Of a stretch of 64,000 nt of DNA, positions 43,816 to 52,777 are shown piece by piece. A program made the translations under genes and the position numbers. Every line of letters starts with the position of its first letter. Position 1 is the first letter of the stretch. Origin of the DNA: Arenibaculum pallidiluteum (GTDB lineage Bacteria > Pseudomonadota > Alphaproteobacteria > Azospirillales > Azospirillaceae); assembly GCF_017355985.1 (NCBI RefSeq), contig NZ_JAFIQU010000020.1:60770-124769 (forward strand), written 5' to 3'. The notes beneath the pieces are model-generated. The model worked only from the letters and a program-made list of their open reading frames with translations, did no database searches and was not told the origin of the DNA.

Positions 43816-44400
43816 ATGTCGTTCAAGACAGGGCCGTTGCCGTCCGCACGCCTGGCCGGCCGCATGAGATCGGCGCTGGCCGACATCGGCGTTATCGTCA
43901 CGGCCATTCCGTCGCAGGTCTGCATCCAGTTGAAGGGCAACCGTACGCGCCTGTTCGCGTCGATCCTGACCATGAACCTGCTCTGGGCCGCATGGATGGT
44001 GCTCGTCGAGCGCTTCGTCGTCGGGATGTCATGGACGGCCATGGCAGAGCTTCGCTTCTCCGCAATGCTCTGGAACACGCTGGCAGCCGTCGTCTGGACG
44101 GGACACATGGAGCAGGGTCTCTCCGCGGTGTGGCACCGCGCCTCCGGCAGGCGATCGCCGTTGAGGTGGTACTGGACGGCCCTGGCCGTTTCGCTGATCT
44201 CGCAGGTTCCGGTCCAGGCCGCCGCCTATATGCCGCCGATCCTGTGGGGTGACGCGCGCTGGGAGGAGGTGAGGTGGTCGTGGGGCTTGGCACTGCTCTT
44301 CTCGCCGGTCATCGGCATCCACTTCAGCCGAATTCACTCAGGGATCGAGACGCTCCTGGATCGGGTACTCGGCCTAAGGCGCCAGCCCGGGTGGAGCTGA
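43816..44400 (+). CDS. AlaE-like membrane protein (putative)
   Basis: The 194-aa protein has four hydrophobic segments. Its core shows the pattern of the L-alanine exporter AlaE: an ERFVVGMS segment, then R, N and A at family spacing, SQVPVQAAAY, a SPVIGI turn and LDRVLGLRR at the end. AlaE is usually about 150 aa, so this copy has a longer N-terminus of about 45 residues. Similarity is by eye only and moderate. It lies among accessory genes, with no amino-acid gene adjacent. Confidence 0.5.
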   Translation: MSFKTGPLPSARLAGRMRSALADIGVIVTAIPSQVCIQLKGNRTRLFASILTMNLLWAAWMVLVERFVVGMSWTAMAELRFSAMLWNTLAAVVWTGHMEQGLSAVWHRASGRRSPLRWYWTALAVSLISQVPVQAAAYMPPILWGDARWEEVRWSWGLALLFSPVIGIHFSRIHSGIETLLDRVLGLRRQPGWS

Positions 44401-44769
44401 CAAGCGACAGGACAGGAGCAGCACGGCGCCGGCGGTGCCCGTCGTTCCCGGCAGGATGATGCCGAGCTGCCATCGGTGGCCCTCTCTGCATCCATGGAGA
44501 GAAACCATGGACCGTGCCCAGATCGAGGCGATCCTCGACCGGATCACCTCGGCCGGGAGGAGCATCGTCTTCGACTTCGCGCTGCCCCGCGCGACCGCCG
44601 GGCTTCCCGGCGGCCTCGTTGGGCGGCCCCGGATCCGGGCGGCCTTGAGATCCCCCCGAGATCCCCCGCCTGGGATCGCGCCGCCGTGGCGTCCGCGCGG
44701 GGCTCGGTCGCGGTGCCCGCAGGGCTCCCCCGATTGACAAGGAAGCGCTTCCGCGCGCAGAGAAGCGGG
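44401..44769. other. Intergenic stretch before the MFS gene with one weak small ORF
   Basis: Within these 369 bp the only candidate is a 76-codon frame from ATG 44507 to 44737. It starts MDRAQIEAILDRITSAGRS after a GGAGAGAAA site, but its second half turns into Arg/Pro-rich sequence typical of chance frames. It could be a truncated gene remnant. Confidence 0.4.
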
Positions 44770-46017
44770 ATGAGCCAACAATCCCGCCTCATCACGCCCG
44801 TCCTCCTCGCCGGCAGCCTCGTGGTGCTGGTGGGCTTCGCGATCCGGGCCTCCTTCGGCGTCTTCCAGCTTCCGATCGCCGTGGAGTTCGGATGGCCACG
44901 CGCCGAGTTCTCGCTCGCCATCGCGATCCAGAACCTCGCCTGGGGCTTCGGACAGCCGCTCTTCGGCGCCTTGGCCGAAAAGATCGGAGACCGCAAGGCG
45001 ATCGTCCTCGGGGCACTGTCCTATGCGCTGGGGCTCGTGCTCTCGGCCGGCGCGACCCTGCCGATCCAGCACCACCTCTACGAGGTGCTGGTGGGCATGG
45101 GCATTGCGGGAACCGGGTTCGGGGTGGTGCTGGCGGTCGTGGGGCGGGCCTCGTCGGACGAGAACCGCTCCATGTCGCTCGCCATCGTGACCGCTGCCGG
45201 GTCGGCCGGGCAGGTGCTGGGGCCGCCGCTGGCCGAAGGCCTGCTGGCGCACATGCCGTGGCAGGGCGTGTTCCTGGTCTTCGCGGGACTGGTCCTCGCG
45301 GTGCTGCTCGTGCTTCCCTGGATCCGCACGCCCGCCCCGGCTTCCAGGACGGAGCTCCAGCAGAGCATGGGCGCAGCGGTGATGGGTGCGCTGCGCGACC
45401 CGAGCTTCGCGATGATCTTCCTGGGCTTCTTCTCCTGCGGGTACCAGCTCGCCTTCATCACGGCCCATTTCCCCGCCTTCGTGGCCGAGGTCTGCGGGCC
45501 GATCATGTTGGGCGGCGTCCTGCACACGATGGGGATCACGACGACCAGCGCCCTGGGCGCGGTCGCGATCTCGATCATCGGGCTCGGCAACATCGTGGGA
45601 ACGCTGGCCGCAGGCTGGGCCGGGAAACGCTTCACGAAGAAGTACCTGCTCGCCGGCGTCTACACGGGCCGGACCCTGGCCTCGGCCTGGTTCATCCTGA
45701 CGCCCATGACGCCGACCACCGTGCTCGTGTTCTCGGCCGTGATGGGAAGCCTCTGGCTTGCGACCGTGCCGCTGACCTCGGGCCTCGTCGCGCATATCTA
45801 CGGACTGCGCTACATGGGCACGCTGTACGGCATCGTTTTCCTGAGCCACCAGCTCGGAAGCTTCGTCGGGGTCTGGCTCGGCGGCCAGCTCTACGACGCC
45901 TACGGCAGCTATGACGCCGTATGGTGGATCGGCGTCGGCGTCGGCGCTTTCAGCGCGCTCGTGCACCTGCCGATCCGGGAGGGCACCCGGCCGCTCGCGG
46001 CCGTGCCGGCCGAATAG
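44770..46017 (+). CDS. MFS transporter (oxalate/formate-antiporter-like)
   Basis: The 415-aa carrier has twelve predicted helices in two bundles. It starts LLAGSLVVLVGFAIRASFGVFQLPI and has GAAVMGALRDPSFAMIFL at the start of the second half and HQLGSFVGVWLGGQLYDAYGSY late. This matches the monocarboxylate/oxalate-type branch of MFS. Substrate unknown; an organic acid is a reasonable guess. ATG 44770 is chosen; the frame runs on upstream through non-hydrophobic sequence. It is convergent with the M15-type lipoprotein gene. Confidence 0.92.
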   Translation: MSQQSRLITPVLLAGSLVVLVGFAIRASFGVFQLPIAVEFGWPRAEFSLAIAIQNLAWGFGQPLFGALAEKIGDRKAIVLGALSYALGLVLSAGATLPIQHHLYEVLVGMGIAGTGFGVVLAVVGRASSDENRSMSLAIVTAAGSAGQVLGPPLAEGLLAHMPWQGVFLVFAGLVLAVLLVLPWIRTPAPASRTELQQSMGAAVMGALRDPSFAMIFLGFFSCGYQLAFITAHFPAFVAEVCGPIMLGGVLHTMGITTTSALGAVAISIIGLGNIVGTLAAGWAGKRFTKKYLLAGVYTGRTLASAWFILTPMTPTTVLVFSAVMGSLWLATVPLTSGLVAHIYGLRYMGTLYGIVFLSHQLGSFVGVWLGGQLYDAYGSYDAVWWIGVGVGAFSALVHLPIREGTRPLAAVPAE

Positions 46018-46044
46018 GGCGGCTGCGCCACTTCCGCGGAGGTG

Positions 46045-46602
46045 CTAGCGCACCTGCCAGGTGCGCTGCGGGCCCACATCCACGTGAAGGTGCTTGCTGC
46101 GGGGATAGAAGGCCCAGCCGCCGCGGCCGAGCGCCCTCGCCGCCTGGACCAGGCGATCGCCATCGACCCCCGGGATACGGATGTCCGCGGCCATGCCGCG
46201 CAGGTGGTAGCTGTTCTCGGCGACCTGTGGGTCGGTCCGCGCCAGGGTTGCGTTGGAGCGCGGCGAGCGATAGCCCGAAACCACGTGGATCGGCGCCTCC
46301 TCGGGAAGGCCGAGCCGCGTGCGGAGGTCCCAGAAGAGATCAGCCAGCGCGGGATCGAGCGGGCCGACCTCCCCGGTGCGGCGGTCGCGCATCACCTGGG
46401 CGAGGGCCGAGAGCCCCTGCGGATCGTAGACGTCGCCGCGCCTGTAGACCGCCCGGGCGGTCTCGCCGCTCCAGGGATGCTGGAGCGTCAGGCTGCGCGC
46501 AGCGCCCAGTTCGCCCACAGGTGACGGGGGCAGGGGCGGGGCGGCGGCGCAGGCGCCGAGGAGCAGCAGGGTCAGGGCGGCGAAGCGCCCGGAATGCGCC
46601 AA
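46045..46602 (-). CDS. DUF882/M15-type peptidoglycan peptidase lipoprotein
   Basis: From the TTG at 46602 the product has 185 residues and begins MAHSGRFAALTLLLLGAC, a classic lipoprotein signal with lipobox LGAC. The rest is the YcbK/DUF882 fold with metal ligands: SGYRSPRSNATL, ENSYHLRGMAADIRI (His and Asp) and SKHLHVDVG. Such proteins are D,D- or L,D-carboxypeptidase-like enzymes acting on murein. An ATG at 46692 would add 30 polar residues ahead of the signal. A TTG start is uncommon but the signal peptide favours it. Confidence 0.85.
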   Translation of the reverse strand: MAHSGRFAALTLLLLGACAAAPPLPPSPVGELGAARSLTLQHPWSGETARAVYRRGDVYDPQGLSALAQVMRDRRTGEVGPLDPALADLFWDLRTRLGLPEEAPIHVVSGYRSPRSNATLARTDPQVAENSYHLRGMAADIRIPGVDGDRLVQAARALGRGGWAFYPRSKHLHVDVGPQRTWQVR

Positions 46603-46738
46603 GTCGGGGATCCTCCGGTCTCGGTCCGATCCGGTCCAGTCCGGCCGAGGATCCCGCGTCACGCTTAAGGGATGGTTTAGGGCCGCCACCATTCAGGTGG
46701 GGCGGATTCGGTTAAGGAGGGCTGTCGCTGGTTACCTT

Positions 46739-46763
46739 TTGTTAAGCTTAACGAGCCTATAAA
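46739..46763 (+). promoter_or_regulatory. Promoter-like sequence for a candidate sRNA
   Basis: A TATAAA hexamer at 46758-46763 lies in one of the few AT-rich patches of the window, 6-7 bp before a likely start near 46770. TTGTTA at 46739-46744 could be the -35, but its 13-bp spacing is short. GTTAAGCTTAAC is also palindromic (46741-46752). Confidence 0.45.
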
Positions 46764-46769
46764 GCCTCA

Positions 46770-46838
46770 TCGCATCTTTGGTGCGGTTCCTCCCAAACGT
46801 TGAACTCGCCCCGTCCGGTCGCCCGGGCGGGGTTTTTC
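46770..46838 (+). ncRNA. Candidate sRNA, MmgR/suhB (alpha-r8)-like
   Basis: About 69 nt follow a TATAAA box and end in a Rho-independent terminator. The transcript would hold a small hairpin (CGCA / TGCG, 46771-46785), then GTTC / GAAC enclosing CTCCCAAACGTT with the anti-Shine-Dalgarno motif TTCCTCCC (46786-46793), then the terminator at 46809-46837. No open frame is present. From memory, alphaproteobacterial MmgR/suhB-family sRNAs share the exposed UUCCUCCC motif and terminator-proximal layout; I could not run a covariance search. It lies between the M15-type lipoprotein and the PQQ-type dehydrogenase. Confidence 0.6.
46809..46837 (+). terminator. Rho-independent terminator of the candidate sRNA
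   Basis: CCCCGTCCGG pairs with CCGGGCGGGG (one G-U pair) around the loop TCGC, spanning 46809-46832, followed by TTTTT at 46833-46837. No protein gene on the plus strand ends within 700 bp upstream, so it must serve a non-coding transcript. Confidence 0.88.
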
Positions 46839-47033
46839 TTTGGGGCTCCGGCCCGGTCGCGGGCCCCGGGCGGCTGCTCCCTCCCGACGCCCCCATCCCG
46901 TGGCACTCCCGGATCGCCCCTCCGAATGAGGTGTGTTGATCGGGCCGCCTCCTCCCACCATGTCGGTCGCGCGGTCGGCTCGGGAACCCGGCGACCGCGC
47001 AGGACGACAGCCGATCCCGGAGGAGCGCCGCGA

Positions 47034-48194
47034 ATGACGCCCAGAAGCCTGTTGCCGATCCTTGCCGCCGCCATGCTCGCGACTGCGCCGGCCCATGCGC
47101 AGACTGCCGGCGCACGGGCCCAGGAAACCATCGTCGGGAGCGGATCGACCGCGGTGCGCGTCGAGACGCTGGCGAGCGGCCTGCAGCGGCCCTGGGGCCT
47201 CGCCTTCCTGCCGGACGGGCGCATGCTCGTGACCGAGCGGACGGGATCGCTGCGCATCGTGTCCCGCGACAGCCAGCTTTCCGAACCGGTGGCCGGCGTT
47301 CCCCAGGTGGTCGCGCGCGGGCAGGGCGGCCTGCTGGACGTCGCCCTCGATCCCGACTTCGCCACGAACCGGCTGGTCTACCTGACCTATTCAGAGCCCG
47401 GGGAGGGCGGCGCCTCGACCGCCGTCGCGCGCGGCCGCCTGGAGGGGGGCCGGCTGGAGCAGGTCCAGGTGATCTTCCGCCAGCTTCCCAAGGTGGATGG
47501 GAACAATCACTTCGGCTCGCGCCTCGCCTTCGCGCCCGACGGGACCCTGTTCGTCGGCCTGGGCGAGCGCTTCAAGTTCGATCCCGCCCAGGACCCGGCC
47601 AGCCATCTCGGCAAGGTCGTGCGAATCAACCGCGACGGCTCCGTGCCGCAGGGCAACCCCTTCGCCGGCCGCGGCGACGCGAGGCCGGAGATCTGGTCGC
47701 TGGGTCACCGCAACATCCAGGCGGCGGGCATCAACCCCGCCACGGGCGAGCTCTGGGTCGTCGAGCATGGGCCGCGCGGCGGCGACGAGGTCAATGTGGC
47801 CGAGGCCGGCCGGAACTACGGCTGGCCGCTGGTGAGCTGGGGGCGCCACTACGACGGCACGGACATCCCGGACCCGCCGAGCCGGCCCGAGCTCGCGCAG
47901 CCGATCCACCAGTGGACGCCGGTGATCGGCGCCTCGGGCATGGCCTTCTACGGTGGCGACCTGTTCCCGGAATGGAAGGGCGACATGCTGGTCGGCGGGC
48001 TGGTATCGCGCGGGATCGTGCGGCTCGATTTCGACGGAAGGCGCTTGGTCTCGGAGGACCGGCTGGACCTGGGGGCGCGGATCCGCGACGTGCGCCAGGG
48101 CCCGGACGGCGCCGTCTATGCCCTGACGGATTCCGATTCGGGCAGGATCCTGCGCCTCTCGCCCGCCGGAGAGGGCGGCGTCACCGCTCGTTGA
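47034..48194 (+). CDS. PQQ-dependent sugar dehydrogenase (GDH/sorbosone family)
   Basis: The 386-aa product has a signal peptide (about 1-22, ending APAHA) and the soluble-glucose-dehydrogenase beta-propeller: LQRPWGLAFLPDGRMLVTER, FGSRLAFAPDGTLFVGLGER, SLGHRNIQA and VVEHGPRGGDE. Such periplasmic enzymes oxidise sugars with PQQ; many homologues have unknown substrates. ATG 47034 follows GGAGGAG. Its stop overlaps a small convergent gene by 14 bp. The cytochrome c at 7416 could be an electron acceptor, but it is far away. Confidence 0.93.
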   Translation: MTPRSLLPILAAAMLATAPAHAQTAGARAQETIVGSGSTAVRVETLASGLQRPWGLAFLPDGRMLVTERTGSLRIVSRDSQLSEPVAGVPQVVARGQGGLLDVALDPDFATNRLVYLTYSEPGEGGASTAVARGRLEGGRLEQVQVIFRQLPKVDGNNHFGSRLAFAPDGTLFVGLGERFKFDPAQDPASHLGKVVRINRDGSVPQGNPFAGRGDARPEIWSLGHRNIQAAGINPATGELWVVEHGPRGGDEVNVAEAGRNYGWPLVSWGRHYDGTDIPDPPSRPELAQPIHQWTPVIGASGMAFYGGDLFPEWKGDMLVGGLVSRGIVRLDFDGRRLVSEDRLDLGARIRDVRQGPDGAVYALTDSDSGRILRLSPAGEGGVTAR

Positions 48195-48357
48195 ACCAGA
48201 TCACGCCGGCGATGATCCCCGCGATCACGCCGAACAGCACGGCGAGCAGGACGAGGCTGCGCAGGAACTGCGCGATCTCGCCCTGCTTCCAGGCGCTGCG
48301 GCCGAGCAGCCCCAGCAGCACCAGGAAGGCGAGGCCCGACCATTCAAGCCTATCCAT
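48181..48357 (-). CDS. Small two-helix membrane protein, 58 aa
   Basis: The frame from ATG 48357 to TGA encodes MDRLEWSGLAFLVLLGLLG at the start, a polar link with WKQGEIAQFLRS, and a second hydrophobic helix ending GVIWFNER. Two membrane helices with a short basic-acidic linker is a normal small-protein layout. It starts 3 bp after the holA stop on the same strand, so it would be the last gene of the leuS-holA operon. No family recognised. It is too short for many gene finders. Confidence 0.65.
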   Translation of the reverse strand: MDRLEWSGLAFLVLLGLLGRSAWKQGEIAQFLRSLVLLAVLFGVIAGIIAGVIWFNER

Positions 48358-48360
48358 GAC

Positions 48361-49395
48361 TCAGCGCGGCCCCTTGCCGCGCGCCAGCGCCGCCACCTGG
48401 TAGAGCGCCCGGGCGCACAGCGTGCGATCGGGCATGCCGGTGCGCTTGCATTCGGCCTCGGCCTCGGTGAGCCGGTCCAGGGCCTGGCGCAGCCCGGCGG
48501 GCGTCCACCGCCGCGCCTGGGCGAGGAACTGGTTGCGGGTCTTGAAGAACAGCGGCGGCTTCAGCGCCCCCGCCGCGCGTTCCAGACTGTCCCCGCGCGC
48601 GACCTGAGCCACGACGAGCTGAAGCCGCTGGCAATGGCGCTGCGCCGCGCGCAGGATGCCGACCGGCGACTCGCCCTCGCCGTAGAGCCGGGCGAGCGCC
48701 CGATCGACCGCTGCGTAGTCGCCGTCCGCCGCCGCCCAGACGGGGGCGTCGAGCTCCATGGCGCCACTGTCGCCGATTACGGCGCGCACGTCATCCAGCC
48801 CGACCTCGCGCTCCTCCCCCATATAGGTGATCAGCTTCTCGATCTCGGCGCGCGCCAGCAGCCGGTCGCCGACCAGCGATCCCGCGAGCTGGGTCAGCGC
48901 ATCGGGAGCGGCGGTCTTCCCCGCGCCGCGCAGCATCTCCGCAATCGTGCGTGAGAGCTCGCCCTCGTCCTCGACATAGCAGGGGATGGCCGTGACGTTC
49001 GCCCCGTCCTCGAACAGAGCCCGCAGCTTCGATCCCTTGCCCAGGTCGCCGGCCTCGACCACCACGAGGGTGTCGCCGGGCGGCAGGTCGCCCAGCAGCG
49101 CCGCGAAGACCGGGCACAGCGTGTCCTCGGCCCCGCGCACGCGCACGCAGCGCCGGCCGCCCGTGAGCGCCATGGCCGCCACCTCGTCCGCCAGACGCGC
49201 TTTGTCCTTGGCGAGCTGGTCGGCCGGAAGCTCGGCGATCCGGAACGGGTCTTTCAGGTCCGGCACCACCCCGCGGGCGAGCAGGTCCGCGCGCTCGCGG
49301 ACGAGGCCGCCGTCCGGGCCGTAGACGAGCACGGCCCGGATCTCGGGGTCGGGCCTGCGGAGGAAGGCCTCGATGCGGTTCGCCGGAAGCTTCAC
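48361..49395 (-). CDS. holA: DNA polymerase III subunit delta
   Basis: The 344-aa clamp-loader subunit starts [39 protein letters not shown], as alphaproteobacterial HolA does, and has the AAA-like core, [20 protein letters not shown] and a C-terminal collar domain. Delta opens the beta clamp on DNA. It overlaps the leuS stop by 4 bp. Most proteobacteria carry lptE between leuS and holA; none is present here. Confidence 0.95.
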   Translation of the reverse strand: MKLPANRIEAFLRRPDPEIRAVLVYGPDGGLVRERADLLARGVVPDLKDPFRIAELPADQLAKDKARLADEVAAMALTGGRRCVRVRGAEDTLCPVFAALLGDLPPGDTLVVVEAGDLGKGSKLRALFEDGANVTAIPCYVEDEGELSRTIAEMLRGAGKTAAPDALTQLAGSLVGDRLLARAEIEKLITYMGEEREVGLDDVRAVIGDSGAMELDAPVWAAADGDYAAVDRALARLYGEGESPVGILRAAQRHCQRLQLVVAQVARGDSLERAAGALKPPLFFKTRNQFLAQARRWTPAGLRQALDRLTEAEAECKRTGMPDRTLCARALYQVAALARGKGPR

Positions 49396-51968
49396 ACCAC
49401 CACGTTGACGATGCGGTTGGGGACGAGGATCACCTTGCGCGCCGGCTTGCCCTCCATGGCCCGCTGCACGTTCGGCTCCGCCAGGGCCGCGGCCTCGGCC
49501 TCGGGCTGGGCGGCGTCACGCGGCAGGTCGATCGTGGCGCGCAGCTTGCCGTTGACCTGGACCGCCACCTTCACCGTGTCCTCGACCACGAGGGACGGAT
49601 CGGCCGCCGGCCAGGACTGGTCGGCCAGCAGACCGGTGCCGCCGATCCGCTGCCACAACTCCTCGGCCAGGTGCGGCATCAGCGGGTTGACCAGCTTGAT
49701 CAGGACCTCGGCGCCCTCGCGCAGGGCCCATGCCTGATCCTCCGGCGCGCCCTCGCCCGCCCCGTCCAGCTCGGCCAGGGTGTTGGTGAGCTCGCGGATG
49801 CGGGCCACGGCCTTGTTGAAATGGAAGCGGTCCAGGTCCTGGGTGACCGCGGCGATCGTCTTGTGGGTCGCGCGGCGGGCCGCCAGGGCCTTCTCTCCGA
49901 AGCTGGCCGGCGCCGGGGCGCCGTGGGGCGGCAGCGGCAGCGACGGCTCGGTCACGAAGCGCCACAGCCGGCCGACATAGCGCCAGGCGCCGTCGATCCC
50001 GGCCTCGGTCCATTCCAGGTCGCGGTCCGGCGGGCTGTCGGAGAGGAGCAGCAGGCGCACCGTGTCCGCGCCGTAGGTCTCGACCATGTGCTCGAGTCCG
50101 ACGACGTTCTTCTTGGACTTCGACATCTTCTCGAGGCGGCCGACCTCGACCGACCCGCCGCCGGCCCGCTTCACCGGGCGGCCGTCGCGGATCTCGACCT
50201 CCTCGGGATAGAGCCAGTCGCCGCCGGCCTCGCGGTAGGTGGCATGGGTCACCATGCCCTGGGTCATCAGCCCCGCGAAGGGCTCGGCCAGGTCCAGGTA
50301 GCCGCAGTCGCGCATGGCGCGGGTGAAGAAGCGGGAATAGAGCAGGTGGAGCACGGCGTGCTCGACGCCGCCGATGTACTGGTCGACGGGCAGCCAGTAC
50401 TGCGCGGCCTCGCGGGTGAAGGGCCCCTTGGCATACTGCGGCGACGCGAAGCGGGCGAAGTACCAGGAGCTCTCGAAGAAGGTGTCGAAGGTGTCGGTCT
50501 CGCGCCGCGCCGCGCCGCCGCATTGCGGGCAGGAGACGTGCTTCCAGGTCGGATGATGCTCCAGCGGATTGCCGGGCCGGTCGAAGCTGACGTCCTCGGG
50601 CAGAGTGACCGGGAGCTGGTCGCGGGGCACCGGCACGACGCCGCAGGCATCGCAGTGGATCACGGGGATCGGGCAGCCCCAGTAGCGCTGGCGCGACACG
50701 CCCCAGTCGCGCAGACGGTAGACCGTCGTCCCCTCGCCGCGGCCGAGCTCCTCCATGCGCGCGATGGCGGCACGCTTTGCAGCCTCCACGTCGAGCCCGT
50801 CCAGGAACCCGGAATTCCGCAGCAGGCCGGGCCCCGTATAGGCCTCGTTCTCGACGGAGAAGGTCGCAGGATCCTCGGTCTCGGGGACCACGACCGGGAT
50901 CACCGGCAGGTCGTACTTGCGCGCGAAGTCGATGTCGCGCTGGTCATGCGCGGGGCAGCCGAAGATGGCGCCCGTGCCGTATTCCATCAGCACGAAGTTG
51001 GCGATCCAGACGGGCAGGGTGCGGTCCGGGTCGAAGGGATGGGCCACGCGCAGGCCGGTGTCGTGGCCGAGCTTCTCGGCCGTCTCGATGGCGGCCTCGC
51101 TGGTGCCCAGGCGGTTGCACTCGGCGATGAAGGCGGCGACCTTCGGGTCCTTCTCGGCCAGCTCGGCTGCCAGGGGATGGTTGGGCGACAGCGCCACGAA
51201 GGACGCGCCGTAGAGCGTGTCCGGGCGGGTCGTGAAGACCTCGATGGTGTCCGGCCGGCCGACCATGTCGAAGCGGAAGCGCAGGCCCGACGACTTGCCG
51301 ATCCAGCGCTCCTGCATCAGGCGCACCTTGTCCGGCCAGCGGTCGAGCGTGGCGAGCGCGTCCAGCAGCTCCTCGGCATAGTGCGTGATGCGCAGGAACC
51401 ACTGGGAGAGCTTGCGCTTCTCCACCGGCGCGCCGGTGCGCCAGCCGCGGCCGTCGATCACCTGCTCGTTGGCCAGCACGGTCTGGTCGACCGGGTCCCA
51501 GTTGACCCAGCTCTCCTTGCGGTAGGCCAGCCCCTTGTCGAGGAAGTCCAGGAACAGGCGCTGCTCGTGCACGTAGTATTCCGGCGTGCAGGTGGCGAGC
51601 TCGCGCGACCAGTCGTAGGACAGGCCCAGCAGGCGGAGCTGGCCACCCATCACGTCGATGTTCTGGAAGGTCCACTTCGCGGGATGGACCTTGTTGGCGA
51701 TCGCCGCGTTCTCGGCCGGAAGTCCGAAGGCGTCCCAGCCCATGGGATGCAGGACGTTGAAGCCCTGGGCGCGCTTGTAGCGCGCGACCACGTCACCGAG
51801 CGCGTAGTTGCGGGCGTGGCCGACATGGAGGCGCCCCGAGGGATAGGGGAACATCTCCAGCACGTAGTATTTGGGCCTGGACGGGTCCTCGACCGCGCGG
51901 AAGGTCCCCTGCGCGTTCCAGGCGGCCTGCCATTTGGCCTCGGTTTCCTTGAAATTGTAGCGCGACAT
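49392..51968 (-). CDS. leuS: Leucyl-tRNA synthetase
   Basis: The 858-aa class I synthetase has the HIGH motif as HVGH at residues 48-51, a connective editing domain in the middle (about 220-415), KMSKSKKNV near residue 613, and a C-terminal anticodon-binding and tRNA-contact region. It charges tRNA-Leu. Length is normal. It begins 111 bp downstream of the DUF3576 lipoprotein gene, the arrangement I recall from other alphaproteobacteria, and is overlapped by holA. Confidence 0.98.
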   Translation of the reverse strand: MSRYNFKETEAKWQAAWNAQGTFRAVEDPSRPKYYVLEMFPYPSGRLHVGHARNYALGDVVARYKRAQGFNVLHPMGWDAFGLPAENAAIANKVHPAKWTFQNIDVMGGQLRLLGLSYDWSRELATCTPEYYVHEQRLFLDFLDKGLAYRKESWVNWDPVDQTVLANEQVIDGRGWRTGAPVEKRKLSQWFLRITHYAEELLDALATLDRWPDKVRLMQERWIGKSSGLRFRFDMVGRPDTIEVFTTRPDTLYGASFVALSPNHPLAAELAEKDPKVAAFIAECNRLGTSEAAIETAEKLGHDTGLRVAHPFDPDRTLPVWIANFVLMEYGTGAIFGCPAHDQRDIDFARKYDLPVIPVVVPETEDPATFSVENEAYTGPGLLRNSGFLDGLDVEAAKRAAIARMEELGRGEGTTVYRLRDWGVSRQRYWGCPIPVIHCDACGVVPVPRDQLPVTLPEDVSFDRPGNPLEHHPTWKHVSCPQCGGAARRETDTFDTFFESSWYFARFASPQYAKGPFTREAAQYWLPVDQYIGGVEHAVLHLLYSRFFTRAMRDCGYLDLAEPFAGLMTQGMVTHATYREAGGDWLYPEEVEIRDGRPVKRAGGGSVEVGRLEKMSKSKKNVVGLEHMVETYGADTVRLLLLSDSPPDRDLEWTEAGIDGAWRYVGRLWRFVTEPSLPLPPHGAPAPASFGEKALAARRATHKTIAAVTQDLDRFHFNKAVARIRELTNTLAELDGAGEGAPEDQAWALREGAEVLIKLVNPLMPHLAEELWQRIGGTGLLADQSWPAADPSLVVEDTVKVAVQVNGKLRATIDLPRDAAQPEAEAAALAEPNVQRAMEGKPARKVILVPNRIVNVVV

Positions 51969-52079
51969 CGGCCGTCCTCATGGTCCTGTGGCGGGGCGCC
52001 CCGACCAAGGTGCGGACGGCGCCGCCGCGGCGCAACCCGACAAGCCGCGGGTTGCGCCCGATAAATGCTGCTGCTGGTC

Positions 52080-52649
52080 TCAGCTCTGCGGCGCGGAGGC
52101 GAGGCGGAGCTGGCGCGCGCGCGTCAGGATCGCGTCCTCGAGCTGGCGCTGCGTCTCCGGCGTCACCGCCGAGTCGCGCCACTCGGTCCCGCCGGCGCGC
52201 TGCTGGCGGAACACCGCGACGCGGATCCCGTCGGCGCGGAGCTGCCGGTCCAGGATGTAGACGTTCACCTTGAAGCGCTCGTTGGGCGTGTCGGCCGGCG
52301 AATACCAGTCCGTCAGGATCACGCCGCCGAAGGGATCGGCCGAGACAACCGGCATGAATGCCAGCGTGTCCAGCGAGGCCCGCCAGAGATAGCTGTTCAC
52401 TCCGATCCCGGCCGAGCCCTGGTCGGTGTTCTCGCGCCGCCGCGGCCCGCCGAACAGGTTGAAGCCGCCCTCGCCGCCGAGGAGGCTGCCGTACTGCTCG
52501 TACTGCCGCTCCATCTCGTCCTTGGGATACTCGGGCGTGCTCTGGATGCCGCTGCATCCGCCAAGGACGGCGAGCGCGGTGCCGGCGAGAACGACGAGCG
52601 GGAATCGGCCGAGGCCGGTCGGGCGCTGGGGCTTGGAGATGCTTGGCAT
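52080..52649 (-). CDS. DUF3576 lipoprotein
   Basis: The 189-aa protein has a lipoprotein signal (core about 15-30, lipobox VLGGC near Cys32) and the DUF3576 core: GIGVNSYLWRASLDTLAFMPV, DPFGGVILTDWYS and [19 protein letters not shown]. It is an alphaproteobacterial outer-membrane lipoprotein of unknown function, regularly found upstream of leuS. Its conservation suggests an envelope role. Confidence 0.93.
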   Translation of the reverse strand: MPSISKPQRPTGLGRFPLVVLAGTALAVLGGCSGIQSTPEYPKDEMERQYEQYGSLLGGEGGFNLFGGPRRRENTDQGSAGIGVNSYLWRASLDTLAFMPVVSADPFGGVILTDWYSPADTPNERFKVNVYILDRQLRADGIRVAVFRQQRAGGTEWRDSAVTPETQRQLEDAILTRARQLRLASAPQS

Positions 52650-52720
52650 GCCTTGGTCGTCGATGGTTTTGCGCGAACATAGAGAGAAGGGTCCGCGCGC
52701 TCAAGCGAATCGATACCCCG

Positions 52721-52754
52721 AAAAGAGAAGGGGGGCCGACTGGGTCGGCCCCCC
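52721..52754 (-). terminator. Rho-independent terminator of the porin gene
   Basis: On the minus strand an 11-bp perfect stem (GGGGGGCCGAC / GTCGGCCCCCC) with a three-base loop spans 52730-52754 and is followed by TTCTCTTTT. It lies 24 bp after the porin stop. Confidence 0.92.
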
Positions 52755-52777
52755 TCCGTTCCTGACTGCGGTTCGGA

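Noticed and set aside
49671..52064. 797-codon open frame antisense to leuS
   Set aside because: It is the reverse-strand shadow of leuS, without start signals or domain matches.
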